Assembly: GCF_014646015.1 (NCBI RefSeq) | Contig: NZ_BMMQ01000005.1 | Span: 1 to 64,000 of the forward strand | Direction of reading: 5' to 3' | Source: Microbacterium nanhaiense | Lineage (GTDB): Bacteria > Actinomycetota > Actinomycetes > Actinomycetales > Microbacteriaceae | DNA: 64,000 nt | Part shown: positions 7,908 through 16,363 of the stretch, piece after piece | Numbering within the stretch: the stretch's first letter is position 1 | Layout: the number at the start of each line of letters is the position of its first letter | Notes under the pieces: generated by a model | What the model saw: the letters and a program-made list of their open reading frames with translations, nothing else | Databases searched by the model: none | What the model was told of the DNA's origin: nothing | Program-made: the position numbers and the translations under genes

Positions 7908-8785
7908 CCCTTCACCGAACCCAGCAGCATGCCCTTCGCGAAGTGCTTCTGGAGGAAGGGGTAGAACAGCAGGATCGGCAGGGTCGCGACGATGATGACG
8001 GCGAACTTGATGCCCTGCGCGGGCGGCATTTCGCTCGCATCCGACTGCAGCATTGACAGGTCGGTCGCCGCCGTCACCTGGCGCAGGAACATCTGCAGCG
8101 TCCACATCGACGAGTCGTTGAGGTACAGCAGGGGCGACATGAAGTCGTTCCAGATTCCGACGGCGTAGAACAGCGCGAAGGTCGCGAGCACGGGCTTCGA
8201 CAGGGGCAGGATCACGCTCCACATGGTGCGCACCTCGTTCGCGCCGTCGATCATCGCCGACTCCTCGAGCTCCTTCGGCAGCTGCTGGAAGAAGTTCTTG
8301 ATGATGATGAGGCTGAACGGGTTGATCGCCGCGGGCAGGATCAGCGCCCAGTACGTGTCGAGCAGGCCCAGTTCCTTCACGACGAGGAAGGTGGGGATCA
8401 TGCCGCCCGAGAACACCATCGTGAAGACGATGAGCATGAGCATCACGCGACCGCCGGGCAGGTTCGCCTTCGACAGCGGGTACGCCATCGACGCCGTCAG
8501 TAGGAGCTGGATGCCCGTGCCGACGGCCGTGACGAGCACCGTCGTCACGAGCGCGCGCACGAAGGCGTCGCTCGTGAGGATCGTCGAGTACGCCTTGAGG
8601 CTGAACGTCTCGGGCCAGAGGAAGAACGGGCGCGTCGCGATCTCCGCCTCGGTGGCGAAGGATCCGGCGAGCACGTACAGGAAGGGGACGAGGGCGATGA
8701 GCCCGATCACCACGAGGATGACGACGTTGAAGACGTCGAACACCCGCCCCGCGGGGGTATTGAAGCGGTACTTCTCGCGAGCCAT
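7904..8785 (-). CDS. CUT1-type sugar ABC transporter permease (YtcP/LplC-like)
   Basis: 293 residues starting MAREKYRFNTPAGRVFDVFN, with six predicted helices and the EAA loop ESAMIDGANEVRTMWSVILPL near residue 190 that contacts the ATPase. The GGMIPTFLVVKELGLLDTYW segment and the C-terminal HFAKGMLLGSVKG end are hallmarks of the YtcP/LplC branch, which imports oligosaccharides, including rhamnogalacturonan fragments in Bacillus. It pairs with the permease upstream, overlapping by one base. No ATPase is encoded in the operon, so a shared MsmX-type ATPase elsewhere is expected. Confidence 0.95.
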   Translation of the reverse strand: MAREKYRFNTPAGRVFDVFNVVILVVIGLIALVPFLYVLAGSFATEAEIATRPFFLWPETFSLKAYSTILTSDAFVRALVTTVLVTAVGTGIQLLLTASMAYPLSKANLPGGRVMLMLIVFTMVFSGGMIPTFLVVKELGLLDTYWALILPAAINPFSLIIIKNFFQQLPKELEESAMIDGANEVRTMWSVILPLSKPVLATFALFYAVGIWNDFMSPLLYLNDSSMWTLQMFLRQVTAATDLSMLQSDASEMPPAQGIKFAVIIVATLPILLFYPFLQKHFAKGMLLGSVKG

Positions 8786-9762
8786 CAGAAGATTCCCGTC
8801 TGGTTGAAGCGGCGCGACAGCCAGTTCGCCCCGAAGATGAGGATGACGCCGACGATGGCCTTGAACAGGCCGACGGCGGTGCTGTACGAGTAGGAGCCCT
8901 GGGTGATGCCCATGAAGTAGACGAAGGTGTCGAACACATCCGCCGCCTCGCGGTTGAGCGAGTTGGTCATGAGGTAGATCTGCTCGAAGCCGGTGTCGAG
9001 CACATCGCCCATCTTGAGGATGAGCATCACGACGATCGTCGGCGCGATCGACGGCAGCGTGATGTGCCAGACGCGCGACCACCGTCCGGCGCCGTCGATG
9101 ATGGCGGCCTCGTACTGCTCCTGGTCGACGCTCGCGAGGGCCGCGAGGAAGATGATCGTGCCCCAGCCGGTGCCCTTCCAGATCGTCTGCAGCATGATCA
9201 CGGGCCGGAACCAGTCCGGATCCGTCAGGAAGTTGATGTCGGTCCCCAGCACCGTGTTGATGAGGTGGAACAGCGGGCCGGTGTCGAGCGCGAAGAGGAG
9301 ATAGGTCAGGGAGGCGACCACGGTCCACGACAGGAAGTGCGGAATGTAGATCAGCGTCTGCACCGTGCGCTTGACGATGCTGAGCCGCAGCTCGTTGAGC
9401 AGCAGCGCGATGACGATCGTCAGGGGGAAGGCGATTGCGAGATTGAGGAATGCGAGGATCAGCGTGTTCCCGAGCAGGCGCACGAAGTCGGGGCTCGCGA
9501 AGAAGTTCGTGAAGTGTTCGAAGCCGACCCAGGCGCTGCCGCCGATGCCGAGGAACGGGACGTAGTCCTTGAAAGCGATGATCGCGCCGAACATCGGCGC
9601 GTACCGGAAGACCGCAAAGTAGATGATCCCGGGAATGAGCAGCAGGTACAGCCACTTGAAGCGGCTGAAGTGCACGCGCACGCCCGAACGCCGCCGACGC
9701 GGCGGGACGATGAGGGACTCCGTCGCGCCGCCGCCGGCCGCGCGAGTATCGAGCAAGACCAT
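8785..9762 (-). CDS. CUT1-type sugar ABC transporter permease (YteP/LplB-like)
   Basis: The ATG at 9762 follows a good AGGAGA ribosome site and gives 325 residues (MVLLDTRAAGGGATESLIVP); an ATG-less extension to 9795 lacks one. The basic N-terminus is followed by WLYLLLIPGIIYFAVFRYAP (helix 1), AIIAFKDYVPFLGI and the EAA loop with YEAAIIDGAGRWSRVWHITL. This is the YteP/LplB branch, the heterodimer partner of the next gene. A 13-bp hairpin separates it from the binding-protein gene. Confidence 0.95.
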   Translation of the reverse strand: MVLLDTRAAGGGATESLIVPPRRRRSGVRVHFSRFKWLYLLLIPGIIYFAVFRYAPMFGAIIAFKDYVPFLGIGGSAWVGFEHFTNFFASPDFVRLLGNTLILAFLNLAIAFPLTIVIALLLNELRLSIVKRTVQTLIYIPHFLSWTVVASLTYLLFALDTGPLFHLINTVLGTDINFLTDPDWFRPVIMLQTIWKGTGWGTIIFLAALASVDQEQYEAAIIDGAGRWSRVWHITLPSIAPTIVVMLILKMGDVLDTGFEQIYLMTNSLNREAADVFDTFVYFMGITQGSYSYSTAVGLFKAIVGVILIFGANWLSRRFNQTGIF

Positions 9763-9780
9763 GATTCTCCTAGTCGAGGG

Positions 9781-9812
9781 CGGGTGGGGCGGCACGCGGG
9801 CCGCCCCACCCG
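9781..9812 (-). promoter_or_regulatory. Perfect hairpin between binding-protein and permease genes
   Basis: CGGGTGGGGCGGC (9781-9793) pairs perfectly with GCCGCCCCACCCG (9800-9812) across a 6-nt loop. It starts a few bases after the binding-protein stop and ends before the permease ribosome site. Such intra-operon hairpins commonly protect the upstream mRNA or terminate part of transcription, giving more binding protein than permease. No T-run follows, so stabilisation is at least as likely. Confidence 0.65.
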
Positions 9813-9817
9813 GGGCG

Positions 9818-11347
9818 TCACTCAGCCGAGGCGAGCTCGTTCATTTCGGAGATGATCTGGTCGCCGCCGCTGGCGTGCCAGCGCTCGATCTCGGCGAGCA
9901 GCTGTTCGCGGTCGATCTGGCCGGCGAGATACTTCAGGCGGGCGTCCGACACGATGAGGTCGAGCTGCGCGCCCTGCGCCACGTAGGTCTGCGACACGTA
10001 GGGGGCGGTGGGGTCGATGACGGCGTTCTCGTAGTCGGAGGCCTCGATCGCTTTACGCTTGTCGTAGGCCGCCTGCTCGACGTCGGTTGCCTGCTTCGGC
10101 AGGTAGCCCTGGAAACCGGTCACGTTCATGCCCAGCTGCGCCAGCGAGCTGACGGCGTTCTTGAGATCCTCTGGCGCGTCGTCGATCGCGACGGCGAGCT
10201 CGCCGTCGAGGGTGTAGGTCTCGCCCTCGATGCCGTTGTTCAGGATCTTGCCCGCCTCGGGGCTGTTCATCTCGTTGAGGATCGACAGCACCTGGCGCAG
10301 CTCGTCCTCCGTGCGGACCTGGGCCTTGGGGATCGCGATGAAGCCGCTGTAGCCGGTGGTCGGCAGGGCGTGCATCTCGCCGTCGGGGCCGATGAGGTTG
10401 CCCGTGAAGTCGACCATGTTCTGCCAGTTGTCGGGATCGACGTCCTTCAGCAGGCTCATGAGCGATGCGGCGCGCGAGTGGACGTCGATGATGATGCCGC
10501 CCTTGCCATTCAGGAACGGCTCGTTCCACTTGGCGGAGTCGAAGGTGGCGAAGTCGGAGTTGACGTAGCCGCCGTCGATGAGCGACTTCTCGTACTCGAC
10601 GGCGTCGAGCCATTCGTCGGTGTCGAAGTTCGGGATGATCTCGCCGTCGCGCTGCGTGTACCGGTTGCCCGCGCCGAACCACGTCTCGATGACGTCGTAG
10701 GGGCTGTTGGTGCCGATCGCGCCGGGCCAGCTCGGAATGATGAGGCCGTAGGTATCGTTCTGGCCGTTGCCGTCGGGGTCCTTCTCGGTGAAGGCCTTGG
10801 CGACCTCGAGCAGGTCGTCGGTCGTCTCCGGCATCTCGAGGCCGAGGTTCTCCAGCCAGTCGGCGCGCACCATCACCGAGGTGCGCATGGTGTCGCGGGC
10901 GCGGAAGATGCCGTACACCTTTCCGTTGATGCTCGAGGCCTTCTGCACCTCGGGCAGGTTGGTGTTGAGGTTCGGGTAGTCGGCGAGGTAGTCGGTGAGC
11001 TCCCAGAAGGCGCCCGCCTCGGCGTTCTTCACGAATCCGGGCGACTTACCCTGGATGACCATGACGTGCGGCACGCTGTCGCCCGCGAGCGTGATGTTCG
11101 TCTTGTCCTCGTACGACGCGTTGGGAACCCAGGTGATGTCGAGCTTCGTGCCGATCTCCTCCTCGAGAGCGGTCTCGACGGCGTTGTCGGCCTGCGGGGC
11201 GCTCGTCGACAGGTACGGGGCCTGAATCGTGAGCGTCTCGATCTCGGCGGATCCGCCGCCGTCGCCGCCGCCGGATCCGTTCGAGCAGCCCGCGAGGGCG
11301 ACCGAGGCGATCGCGATCGTCGCGATCGGGAGAATGCGCTTTTTCAT
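9818..11347 (-). CDS. Extracellular solute-binding lipoprotein of the first CUT1 importer
   Basis: 509 residues with a lipoprotein signal peptide: MKKR, a hydrophobic stretch, then the lipobox LAGC with Cys21 as the lipidated residue. The mature part is a long (LipO/YtcQ-type) type 1 solute-binding fold with motifs such as PNLNTNLPEVQKASSINGKV and GYSGFIAIPK. It would be anchored outside the membrane and deliver oligosaccharides to the two permeases that follow. Ligand is inferred from the YetA-like, DUF1961 and YesL-like neighbours to be a pectin-derived oligosaccharide. Confidence 0.95.
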   Translation of the reverse strand: MKKRILPIATIAIASVALAGCSNGSGGGDGGGSAEIETLTIQAPYLSTSAPQADNAVETALEEEIGTKLDITWVPNASYEDKTNITLAGDSVPHVMVIQGKSPGFVKNAEAGAFWELTDYLADYPNLNTNLPEVQKASSINGKVYGIFRARDTMRTSVMVRADWLENLGLEMPETTDDLLEVAKAFTEKDPDGNGQNDTYGLIIPSWPGAIGTNSPYDVIETWFGAGNRYTQRDGEIIPNFDTDEWLDAVEYEKSLIDGGYVNSDFATFDSAKWNEPFLNGKGGIIIDVHSRAASLMSLLKDVDPDNWQNMVDFTGNLIGPDGEMHALPTTGYSGFIAIPKAQVRTEDELRQVLSILNEMNSPEAGKILNNGIEGETYTLDGELAVAIDDAPEDLKNAVSSLAQLGMNVTGFQGYLPKQATDVEQAAYDKRKAIEASDYENAVIDPTAPYVSQTYVAQGAQLDLIVSDARLKYLAGQIDREQLLAEIERWHASGGDQIISEMNELASAE

Positions 11348-11369
11348 AGGTGCTTCCTTGCTGTATGAC

Positions 11370-11385
11370 GGGACGGCTTCGTCCC
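11370..11385 (-). promoter_or_regulatory. Small hairpin between YesL-like and binding-protein genes
   Basis: GGGACG and CGTCCC form a perfect 6-bp stem with a GCTT loop in the 48-nt gap upstream of the binding-protein start. It may be an mRNA stability element or have no function. Confidence 0.3.
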
Positions 11386-11395
11386 ACGGGTGGGG

Positions 11396-12028
11396 TTAGG
11401 GCTGTTCCGCGAGCAGGCGCTCGTTGGAACGGAAGAATGCGGTGCACAGTCGCGCGGGGATGACGACCAGGGCTCCCACGGTCACGAAGGGGGCGAGGCC
11501 GGGGATCGCGAGCGTCGCGCCGCAGATGAGCACGATCGTGAGGGCGAGCAGCACCGTGTGGGCGAGGTTCGCGAGCGCCCATCGCGACGCGCGCAGGATG
11601 TACGCGCGGAACGGCATCTCGTAGGTGACGTACATGCCCGCGGTGAGCGAGCCGAGGGTGGCGACGACGATCAGGGCCCCGAGCGCGATCCCACCCAGGA
11701 GGCCGAGATTGCCGCGCGACTGGAACCAGAGGAGGTCGACCGCGAGCAGCGCGAGCGCGACGCCGAACGGCAGCAGCAGCAGGTTCGCGCGCCGGAACTC
11801 GCGGCGCCACACCGACGTGTACGTGCGCAGGACGGGGAACAGGCGGCCTTCCGCGCGGCGGCGGGTGAGCTCGGCGCCCGCGATCGTGGCGGGAGCGGCG
11901 CCCAGAACGATGCCTCCGGCCAGGGCGAAGAGCCACCACAGGGCGTTCACGACAATCATCCAGTAGATGGCCTCGAAGCCCTGCTGCAGTCGTCCCGTTA
12001 CGGTGTCGCGCAACGTCTCGGTGCTCAT
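11396..12028 (-). CDS. YesL family membrane protein (DUF624)
   Basis: 210 residues with about five predicted membrane segments, e.g. WMIVVNALWWLFALAGGIVL near 23-42, NLLLLPFGVALALLAVDLLW, and a final pair around 155-190. DUF624 marks include the APATIAGAELTRRRAEG block. YesL proteins accompany CUT1 oligosaccharide importers in Firmicutes and actinobacteria (yesLMNOPQ in Bacillus) but their function is unknown. Here it is the first gene of the importer operon, 48 nt before the binding protein, and the LacI-type operator at 12061 lies 33 nt upstream. Confidence 0.85.
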   Translation of the reverse strand: MSTETLRDTVTGRLQQGFEAIYWMIVVNALWWLFALAGGIVLGAAPATIAGAELTRRRAEGRLFPVLRTYTSVWRREFRRANLLLLPFGVALALLAVDLLWFQSRGNLGLLGGIALGALIVVATLGSLTAGMYVTYEMPFRAYILRASRWALANLAHTVLLALTIVLICGATLAIPGLAPFVTVGALVVIPARLCTAFFRSNERLLAEQP

Positions 12029-12060
12029 CGGGTCTCCATCGATCCGGCCTCCCCTCCGTT

Positions 12061-12075
12061 GGGAAGCGCTTTCCC
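12061..12075 (-). promoter_or_regulatory. Putative LacI-family operator upstream of the importer operon
   Basis: GGGAAGCGCTTTCCC is an almost perfect palindrome around AAGCGCTT with the central CG typical of LacI-family operators. It lies 33-47 bases before the start of the YesL-like gene. A copy identical at 13 of 14 core positions is present at 21785 before the Gfo/Idh operon. The LacI protein encoded at 17390-18418 is the obvious candidate ligand. Confidence 0.65.
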
Positions 12076-12107
12076 CTCATGTGTACACGACATCTCCGGC
12101 GAACGCA

Positions 12108-12120
12108 AAAAACGTTTCAA
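12108..12120 (-). promoter_or_regulatory. Second LacI-type palindrome upstream of the importer operon
   Basis: AAACGTTT (12110-12117) inside AAAAAACGTTTCAA is a second CG-centred palindrome, about 50 bp upstream of the first operator. It could be an auxiliary LacI-family site or belong to the divergent FBP-domain gene promoter. Low specificity on its own. Confidence 0.35.
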
Positions 12121-12168
12121 TAACGTGGGTCGAAGCCTCGGCGCTCCGCGTCCGTAGAATGGCGGATC

Positions 12169-12657
12169 ATGCAGGAGCTCACCGCAGACGACATCCGAGC
12201 GTCATTCGTCAACGCCGACGAACACGATCTCGAGATCCTCGACCTGCCGCTCGAGGCACTCCTCGTCGACTGGTACCACCACGATTTCTTCGCCTGGCGA
12301 GACCCCTCCAACCGCGCGCGCTGCTACGTCGTCGTCGAGCTCGACGGATCCCCGACCGGCATCGTCATGCGCGCGGCGACGAGTTCCTCGCGCGCTCGCA
12401 GCGGTATCTGCAACATCTGCCGCACGATGCAGCCGGGCAATCAGGTCGTCATGATGAGCGCGCGGAAGGGCGGCGACGCCGGGCGGCGCGACGAGTCGAT
12501 CGCGACGTACATGTGCGCCGATGTGTCGTGCCACGAGAACGTGCGCCTCGCCCATCCGCTGGCCCCCGACGAGTTCCGCACGAACGTCGACTTCCGCATC
12601 GACAACACCGCGCGGCGCATGCGCGAGTTCGTGCGACAGGTGCGGGACGCGGTGTAG
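12169..12657 (+). CDS. FBP domain-containing protein (FusB/EF-G-binding-like zinc protein)
   Basis: 162 residues starting MQELTADDIRASFVNADEHD. The C-terminal half carries a treble-clef zinc finger: GICNICRT (Cys-x2-Cys) near residue 84 and YMCADVSCHEN (Cys-x4-Cys) near 121, followed by ENVRLAHPL and a helix. This matches the FBP family related to FusB, which binds elongation factor G and rescues stalled complexes. Whether this one confers fusidic-acid tolerance is not known. It converges with the acetylesterase gene; their stops are 2 nt apart. Confidence 0.85.
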   Translation: MQELTADDIRASFVNADEHDLEILDLPLEALLVDWYHHDFFAWRDPSNRARCYVVVELDGSPTGIVMRAATSSSRARSGICNICRTMQPGNQVVMMSARKGGDAGRRDESIATYMCADVSCHENVRLAHPLAPDEFRTNVDFRIDNTARRMREFVRQVRDAV

Positions 12658-12659
12658 GA

Positions 12660-13328
12660 CTACGCGACGGCGGGGCTCCCCTTGGCGGGCCGCTCGCCGT
12701 CCTTGCGCTCGATCGCGCGGAGGCTCCGCGCCACGAAGGCGGCAATCTTCCGCGCGCCGCGCTCGTGAAAGTGGGTGTTGTCCTGCAGTCCCTCCGGCCA
12801 GGTCTCGTGTGTGCCCGGAGCCAGGTGGGTGAGATAGGCGACGGATCCTTCCGCGCCCGCGTCCTCGTAGAGCCAGCTGGTGAAGACGGTGAGATCGACG
12901 AGCGGCGCGTCGAGCTCGTGGGCGAGGTCGCGGACCGCGTTCGGGTAGTCCCCGTGGGTCGCCTCGACCCGGTCGCCGTCGAACCAGCGCCGCTCGCACG
13001 AGGTGCACAGCACCGCGACCCCGCCGCGCTCGCGCACCTCGGCGACCATGCGCGTCAGGCGATCCGTGTAGCCGCCGCGCGCGTCGAGCTCGGGCACCTT
13101 CTGGTCGTTGTGGCCGAACTGGATCACCACCGTGTCGCCCTCTCCGACCCCGGCGATGAGCTCGTCCCACCTCTGCTCGAAGAACGACTGCGTCGTCGCA
13201 CCGCCGAAGGCGAGGTTGCGCACGGGCTCGTCAACATGCGCCGCGAGGTGGGCGCCCCATCCCGACATCGGGTGCTCGGCGGGAGAACATTCGGCAACGG
13301 TCGAATCTCCGGCGAGGTGGTACGTCAT
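12660..13328 (-). CDS. Rhamnogalacturonan acetylesterase-type SGNH hydrolase
   Basis: 222 residues, start chosen at the ATG at 13328 ([20 protein letters not shown]) because block I GDST must be near the N-terminus. Catalytic Ser is in GDSTV, the block III motif is GHNDQKVPE, and the Asp-His pair is in [10 protein letters not shown] near residue 190. This is the RhgT/YesT-type acetylesterase that removes acetyl groups from rhamnogalacturonan. There is no signal peptide, so it acts on imported oligosaccharides. It is transcribed alone but fits the pectin theme of the flanking operons. Confidence 0.9.
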   Translation of the reverse strand: MTYHLAGDSTVAECSPAEHPMSGWGAHLAAHVDEPVRNLAFGGATTQSFFEQRWDELIAGVGEGDTVVIQFGHNDQKVPELDARGGYTDRLTRMVAEVRERGGVAVLCTSCERRWFDGDRVEATHGDYPNAVRDLAHELDAPLVDLTVFTSWLYEDAGAEGSVAYLTHLAPGTHETWPEGLQDNTHFHERGARKIAAFVARSLRAIERKDGERPAKGSPAVA

Positions 13329-13410
13329 GCGAGGGCTCCTTCGGCGTCGTATTACGCCTAGTGAATGTAGCGCACGCGTCGCGCCCACCCGTCGCGGATA
13401 CCCTGGACGT

Positions 13411-13881
13411 GTGAACACCAAGCGCACGATGAACGTCGAGTCCTTCAACCTCGACCACACGAAGGTGGCGGCGCCGTACATCCGGCTCGCCGACCGCAAG
13501 GAGCTGCCGGCGGGCGACGTGATCGTCAAGTACGACGTGCGTTTCACGCAGCCGAACACGGCGCACCTCGAGATGCCCGTCGTGCACTCGATCGAGCACA
13601 TGTTCGCCGAGAAGAGCCGCGACCACTCCGACCGCGTCATCGACTTCTCGCCCATGGGCTGCCAGACCGGCTTCTACTTGATCCTGCAGGGCGAGCACAG
13701 TTCCGAGGAGGTCGCCGAACTCGTGGCCGCGACCCTCTCCGACTTCGCCGACGCGAGCGAGGTGCCCGCCGCCAACGAGATCCAGTGCGGATGGGGCGCG
13801 AATCACACGCTCGAGGGCGCCCAGCAGGCCGCCGCCGCGTTCCTCGCCCGGCGCGACGAATGGCTCGAGGTCTACGCGTGA
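13411..13881 (+). CDS. luxS: S-ribosylhomocysteine lyase LuxS
   Basis: 156 residues from the GTG at 13411 (an ATG six codons in is an alternative start). The metal ligands are visible: His59 and His63 in the HSIEH motif, and Cys126 in QCGWG. The catalytic Cys84 sits in GCQTGFY. The enzyme cleaves S-ribosylhomocysteine to homocysteine and the autoinducer-2 precursor DPD in the activated methyl cycle. The next gene, the nucleosidase producing its substrate, overlaps its stop by four bases, forming a complete two-step operon. Confidence 0.97.
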   Translation: MNTKRTMNVESFNLDHTKVAAPYIRLADRKELPAGDVIVKYDVRFTQPNTAHLEMPVVHSIEHMFAEKSRDHSDRVIDFSPMGCQTGFYLILQGEHSSEEVAELVAATLSDFADASEVPAANEIQCGWGANHTLEGAQQAAAAFLARRDEWLEVYA

Positions 13882-14561
13882 CCGCAATCGTCGTCCAGGT
13901 CGCCATGGACGAGGAGGCGCAGCCCTTCCTCGACGCCGCCGCGCAGGTCTCGGATCCGGTGACGCTCGGACGCGCCGTGCACCGGGGCGTCGTCATCGGC
14001 GGCGCGACCCTCGTGCTCGTCGTCAGCGGCATCGGCATGGTCAACGCGGCCGACGCCGTCGCGGGCAGCGTCTTCCGATACGGATCCGACATCCTGCTCG
14101 TGAGCGGCGGATCCGCCGGCGGGCTCGCGAGCGACGCCCGCGTCGGCGACGTCGTCGTCGGCACCGAGATCGTCAACGTCGAGGCCGACGCGCGCGCCTT
14201 CGGCTATGCGCTGGGGCAGGTGCCGGGTATGCCCGCGAGTTATCCGACCGACGCCGCGCTCGCCGCGGCCTTCACGGGAGAGCGTGTGACGCGCGCCGCC
14301 ATGGCCTCGGGGGAGAAGTTCGTCACCGCCGAGCTCGCGCACGCGCTTCGCGAGAGCTTCCCCGGATCCTGGTCGGTCGACATGGAGACCGCCGCGATCG
14401 CGCAGGCGGCTTTCAATCACGGAGTGCGCTTCGCCGCGTGCCGAGCGATCAGCGACCTCTGCGCCCCCGACTCCGAGGAGTTCGACACCCACCTCGACGG
14501 CGCCGCCGCGCGTTCCGCCGAGATCATCATCGACGCCCTCCCGCGCCTCGCCCGCGCCTAA
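13878..14561 (+). CDS. mtnN: 5'-methylthioadenosine/S-adenosylhomocysteine nucleosidase
   Basis: 227 residues from a GTG at 13878 that overlaps the luxS stop (GTGA). Family marks are the N-terminal [11 protein letters not shown] with the catalytic-site Glu, the [11 protein letters not shown] glycine-rich strand, the GDVVVG segment and the [12 protein letters not shown] motif that binds ribose. ISDLC near the C-terminus carries the general-acid Asp. It hydrolyses SAH and MTA to adenine plus the thioribosyl sugar, feeding LuxS. Immediately downstream are two family A repeats. Confidence 0.93.
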   Translation: MTAIVVQVAMDEEAQPFLDAAAQVSDPVTLGRAVHRGVVIGGATLVLVVSGIGMVNAADAVAGSVFRYGSDILLVSGGSAGGLASDARVGDVVVGTEIVNVEADARAFGYALGQVPGMPASYPTDAALAAAFTGERVTRAAMASGEKFVTAELAHALRESFPGSWSVDMETAAIAQAAFNHGVRFAACRAISDLCAPDSEEFDTHLDGAAARSAEIIIDALPRLARA

Positions 14562-14575
14562 CCCGCCCTCCCCCC

Positions 14576-14640
14576 CCGTTCAAATGACACATTTACCCCG
14601 TCCCACGCCCGCCAACCCCTCAAAAGTGTCATTCCAACGG
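14576..14640. repeat. Family A palindromic repeat, 65 bp
   Basis: Left arm CCGTTCAAATGACAC (14576-14590) and right arm GTGTCATTCCAACGG (14626-14640) with a 35-bp spacer. It begins 14 bases after the mtnN stop. Same total length and arm placement as seven other full copies in the window. Confidence 0.9.
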
Positions 14641-14683
14641 GCGGACGCCTTGGGTGCGGGTGGCTTGGGTACGGAAGCCCCCG

Positions 14684-14748
14684 CCGTTGAAATGACACCT
14701 TTGGCCAGTGTGGGCGCCCATGACGGGGCAGAGGTGTCATCTGAACGG
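14684..14748. repeat. Family A palindromic repeat, 65 bp, overlapping the truA start
   Basis: Left arm CCGTTGAAATGACAC (14684-14698), right arm GTGTCATCTGAACGG (14734-14748), 35-bp spacer. Both the ATG inside the left arm (14692) and the GTG beginning the right arm (14734) are in frame with TruA. No start codon lies between the repeat and the conserved TruA sequence. Confidence 0.9.
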
Positions 14749-15603
14749 TCGGGGCGGCGGGTCCGGCTCGATATCGCGTACGACGGCTCGGGCTTCAAGG
14801 GGTGGGCGGCACAACCCGGGCTGCGCACCGTGCAGGGCACGCTCGAGGAGGCCCTCTGGCGGATCCTGCGGAGCGACGTGCGCCTCGTCGTCGCGGGCCG
14901 CACGGACGCCGGAGTGCATGCGACCGGTCAGGTCGCGCACGTCGACCTCACGGACGAACAGTGGTCGCGCGCGACCCATCTCGCGCGCGGGGGATCCGAG
15001 GATCCGGATCCAATCGCGCCGCTCGCCCGCAAACTGCGGGGCGTGCTGCGGCCGTACGCCGACGTCACCGTCTCCCGCACGAGCACTGCTCCCGCGGGAT
15101 TCGATGCGCGGTTCTCGGCCGTGTGGCGGCGCTACTCGTATCGGGTCGCCGATGACGCCGTCGGGTACAACCCGCTGCTCCGGCACGACACGACCCTCGT
15201 GAAGGCCTCGCTCGACGCCTCCCGCATGGACGCCGCCGCCCGTTCGCTCATCGGCCTTCATGACTTCGCGGCCTATTGCAAGCCGCGAGAGGGCGCCACG
15301 ACGATCCGCACGCTGCTGGAATATGGCTGGCGGCGCTCGGAAGATGGTGTGCTGATTGCGAGCGTCAAGGCCGATGCGTTCTGTCATTCGATGGTGCGGG
15401 CGCTCGTCGGCGCCTGCGTCGCCGTGGGGGAGGGGCGCCTCGAGGTCGACGACGTGGTTCGCCTGCGGGACGAGCTGGATCGCACGAGCGCGTTCAAGGT
15501 GCTCGACGCCCGCGGGCTCACCCTTACCGAGGTCGGCTACCCGGCCGACGAGCTCCTCGCCGACCGCGCCGAGCAGACCCGCGCTCGCCGCTCGCTCGAC
15601 TGA
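14734..15603 (+). CDS. truA: tRNA pseudouridine(38-40) synthase TruA
   Basis: 289 residues if translation starts at the GTG at 14734. The conserved body begins VRLDIAYDGSGFKGWAAQPG, and the catalytic Asp lies in GRTDAGVHATGQVAHVDL. LHDFAAYCKPR and FCHSMVRALVG are further family motifs. TruA converts U38-40 of the anticodon stem to pseudouridine. The only in-frame starts close to the body are the repeat-derived GTG at 14734 and ATG at 14692, so the element has become the 5' end of the gene. In related genomes truA usually follows rplQ, which is not seen here. Confidence 0.93.
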   Translation: MSSERSGRRVRLDIAYDGSGFKGWAAQPGLRTVQGTLEEALWRILRSDVRLVVAGRTDAGVHATGQVAHVDLTDEQWSRATHLARGGSEDPDPIAPLARKLRGVLRPYADVTVSRTSTAPAGFDARFSAVWRRYSYRVADDAVGYNPLLRHDTTLVKASLDASRMDAAARSLIGLHDFAAYCKPREGATTIRTLLEYGWRRSEDGVLIASVKADAFCHSMVRALVGACVAVGEGRLEVDDVVRLRDELDRTSAFKVLDARGLTLTEVGYPADELLADRAEQTRARRSLD

Positions 15604-15676
15604 CGCGTTCGTCCATCGCTAATTCATAGCGTGCCTCTACCCTTCCCGCATTCGGCGGGGCTACCGTGAGATCACC

Positions 15677-16357
15677 ATGCGAATCATGTCGTACAACCTC
15701 CGCAAACACGCGGCGGCCGCCGAGCTCGAACAGCGCGCCGAACGGTGGGATCCCGACGTCATGTGCCTGCAAGAGGCGAAGGTCGAGGAACTGCCGACCT
15801 CGGTGGCGGGCCTGCGCCTGGCCGCGGCGACCGACCGCAATAGGCTCGGGCTCGCGCTCTACTATCGCGAGAGCTCATACCGATTCGTGGAGTCGGTCTC
15901 GATGGGGCTAAAGAAGTCGCTGCACGACATCGTGCTGCGGCCAGCGCACGAGCGACTGCTCGGCGTGCAGCTTTACGACATCGACGCGAGCCGTGAAATC
16001 ACCTTCGCGTCCTTCCACGCCGCGCCGCTCACCGCGCTGAACTCGCTCCGGCGCACGCAGATCCGCTCGGCGCTGCAGGCGCTCGAGGCCCTCGGCCCAG
16101 GCACCCCCACCTTCATGGTCGGCGACTACAACTATCCGGTGTTCAAGGAGCGTCTGGGAGACCAGATCCGCGAGCACGGCTACGACATGACCCTGAGCGA
16201 CTCGCGCACATACACGCGCTACCGCTTCTTCAAGGGTCACTACGACTTCGTGACCAGCCGCGGGTTGTCGATCGGCGAGGTCAAGACGCTCCCGCAGGGC
16301 ACGAGCGACCACCTGCCGATCCTGATCGAGGCGGAGTACCGCCGCCACGCACGCTGA
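15677..16357 (+). CDS. Endonuclease/exonuclease/phosphatase family protein
   Basis: 226 residues starting MRIMSYNLRKHAAAAELEQR. The EEP fold is shown by SYNLRK at the start, the metal-binding Glu in CLQEAK near residue 35, MVGDYNYP near 153 and the terminal SDHLPILIE with the catalytic His. These enzymes are Mg-dependent phosphodiesterases or nucleases; the substrate cannot be read from sequence. There is no signal peptide. A tandem array of family A repeats begins 7 bases after its stop. Confidence 0.88.
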   Translation: MRIMSYNLRKHAAAAELEQRAERWDPDVMCLQEAKVEELPTSVAGLRLAAATDRNRLGLALYYRESSYRFVESVSMGLKKSLHDIVLRPAHERLLGVQLYDIDASREITFASFHAAPLTALNSLRRTQIRSALQALEALGPGTPTFMVGDYNYPVFKERLGDQIREHGYDMTLSDSRTYTRYRFFKGHYDFVTSRGLSIGEVKTLPQGTSDHLPILIEAEYRRHAR

Positions 16358-16363
16358 CCCCAC

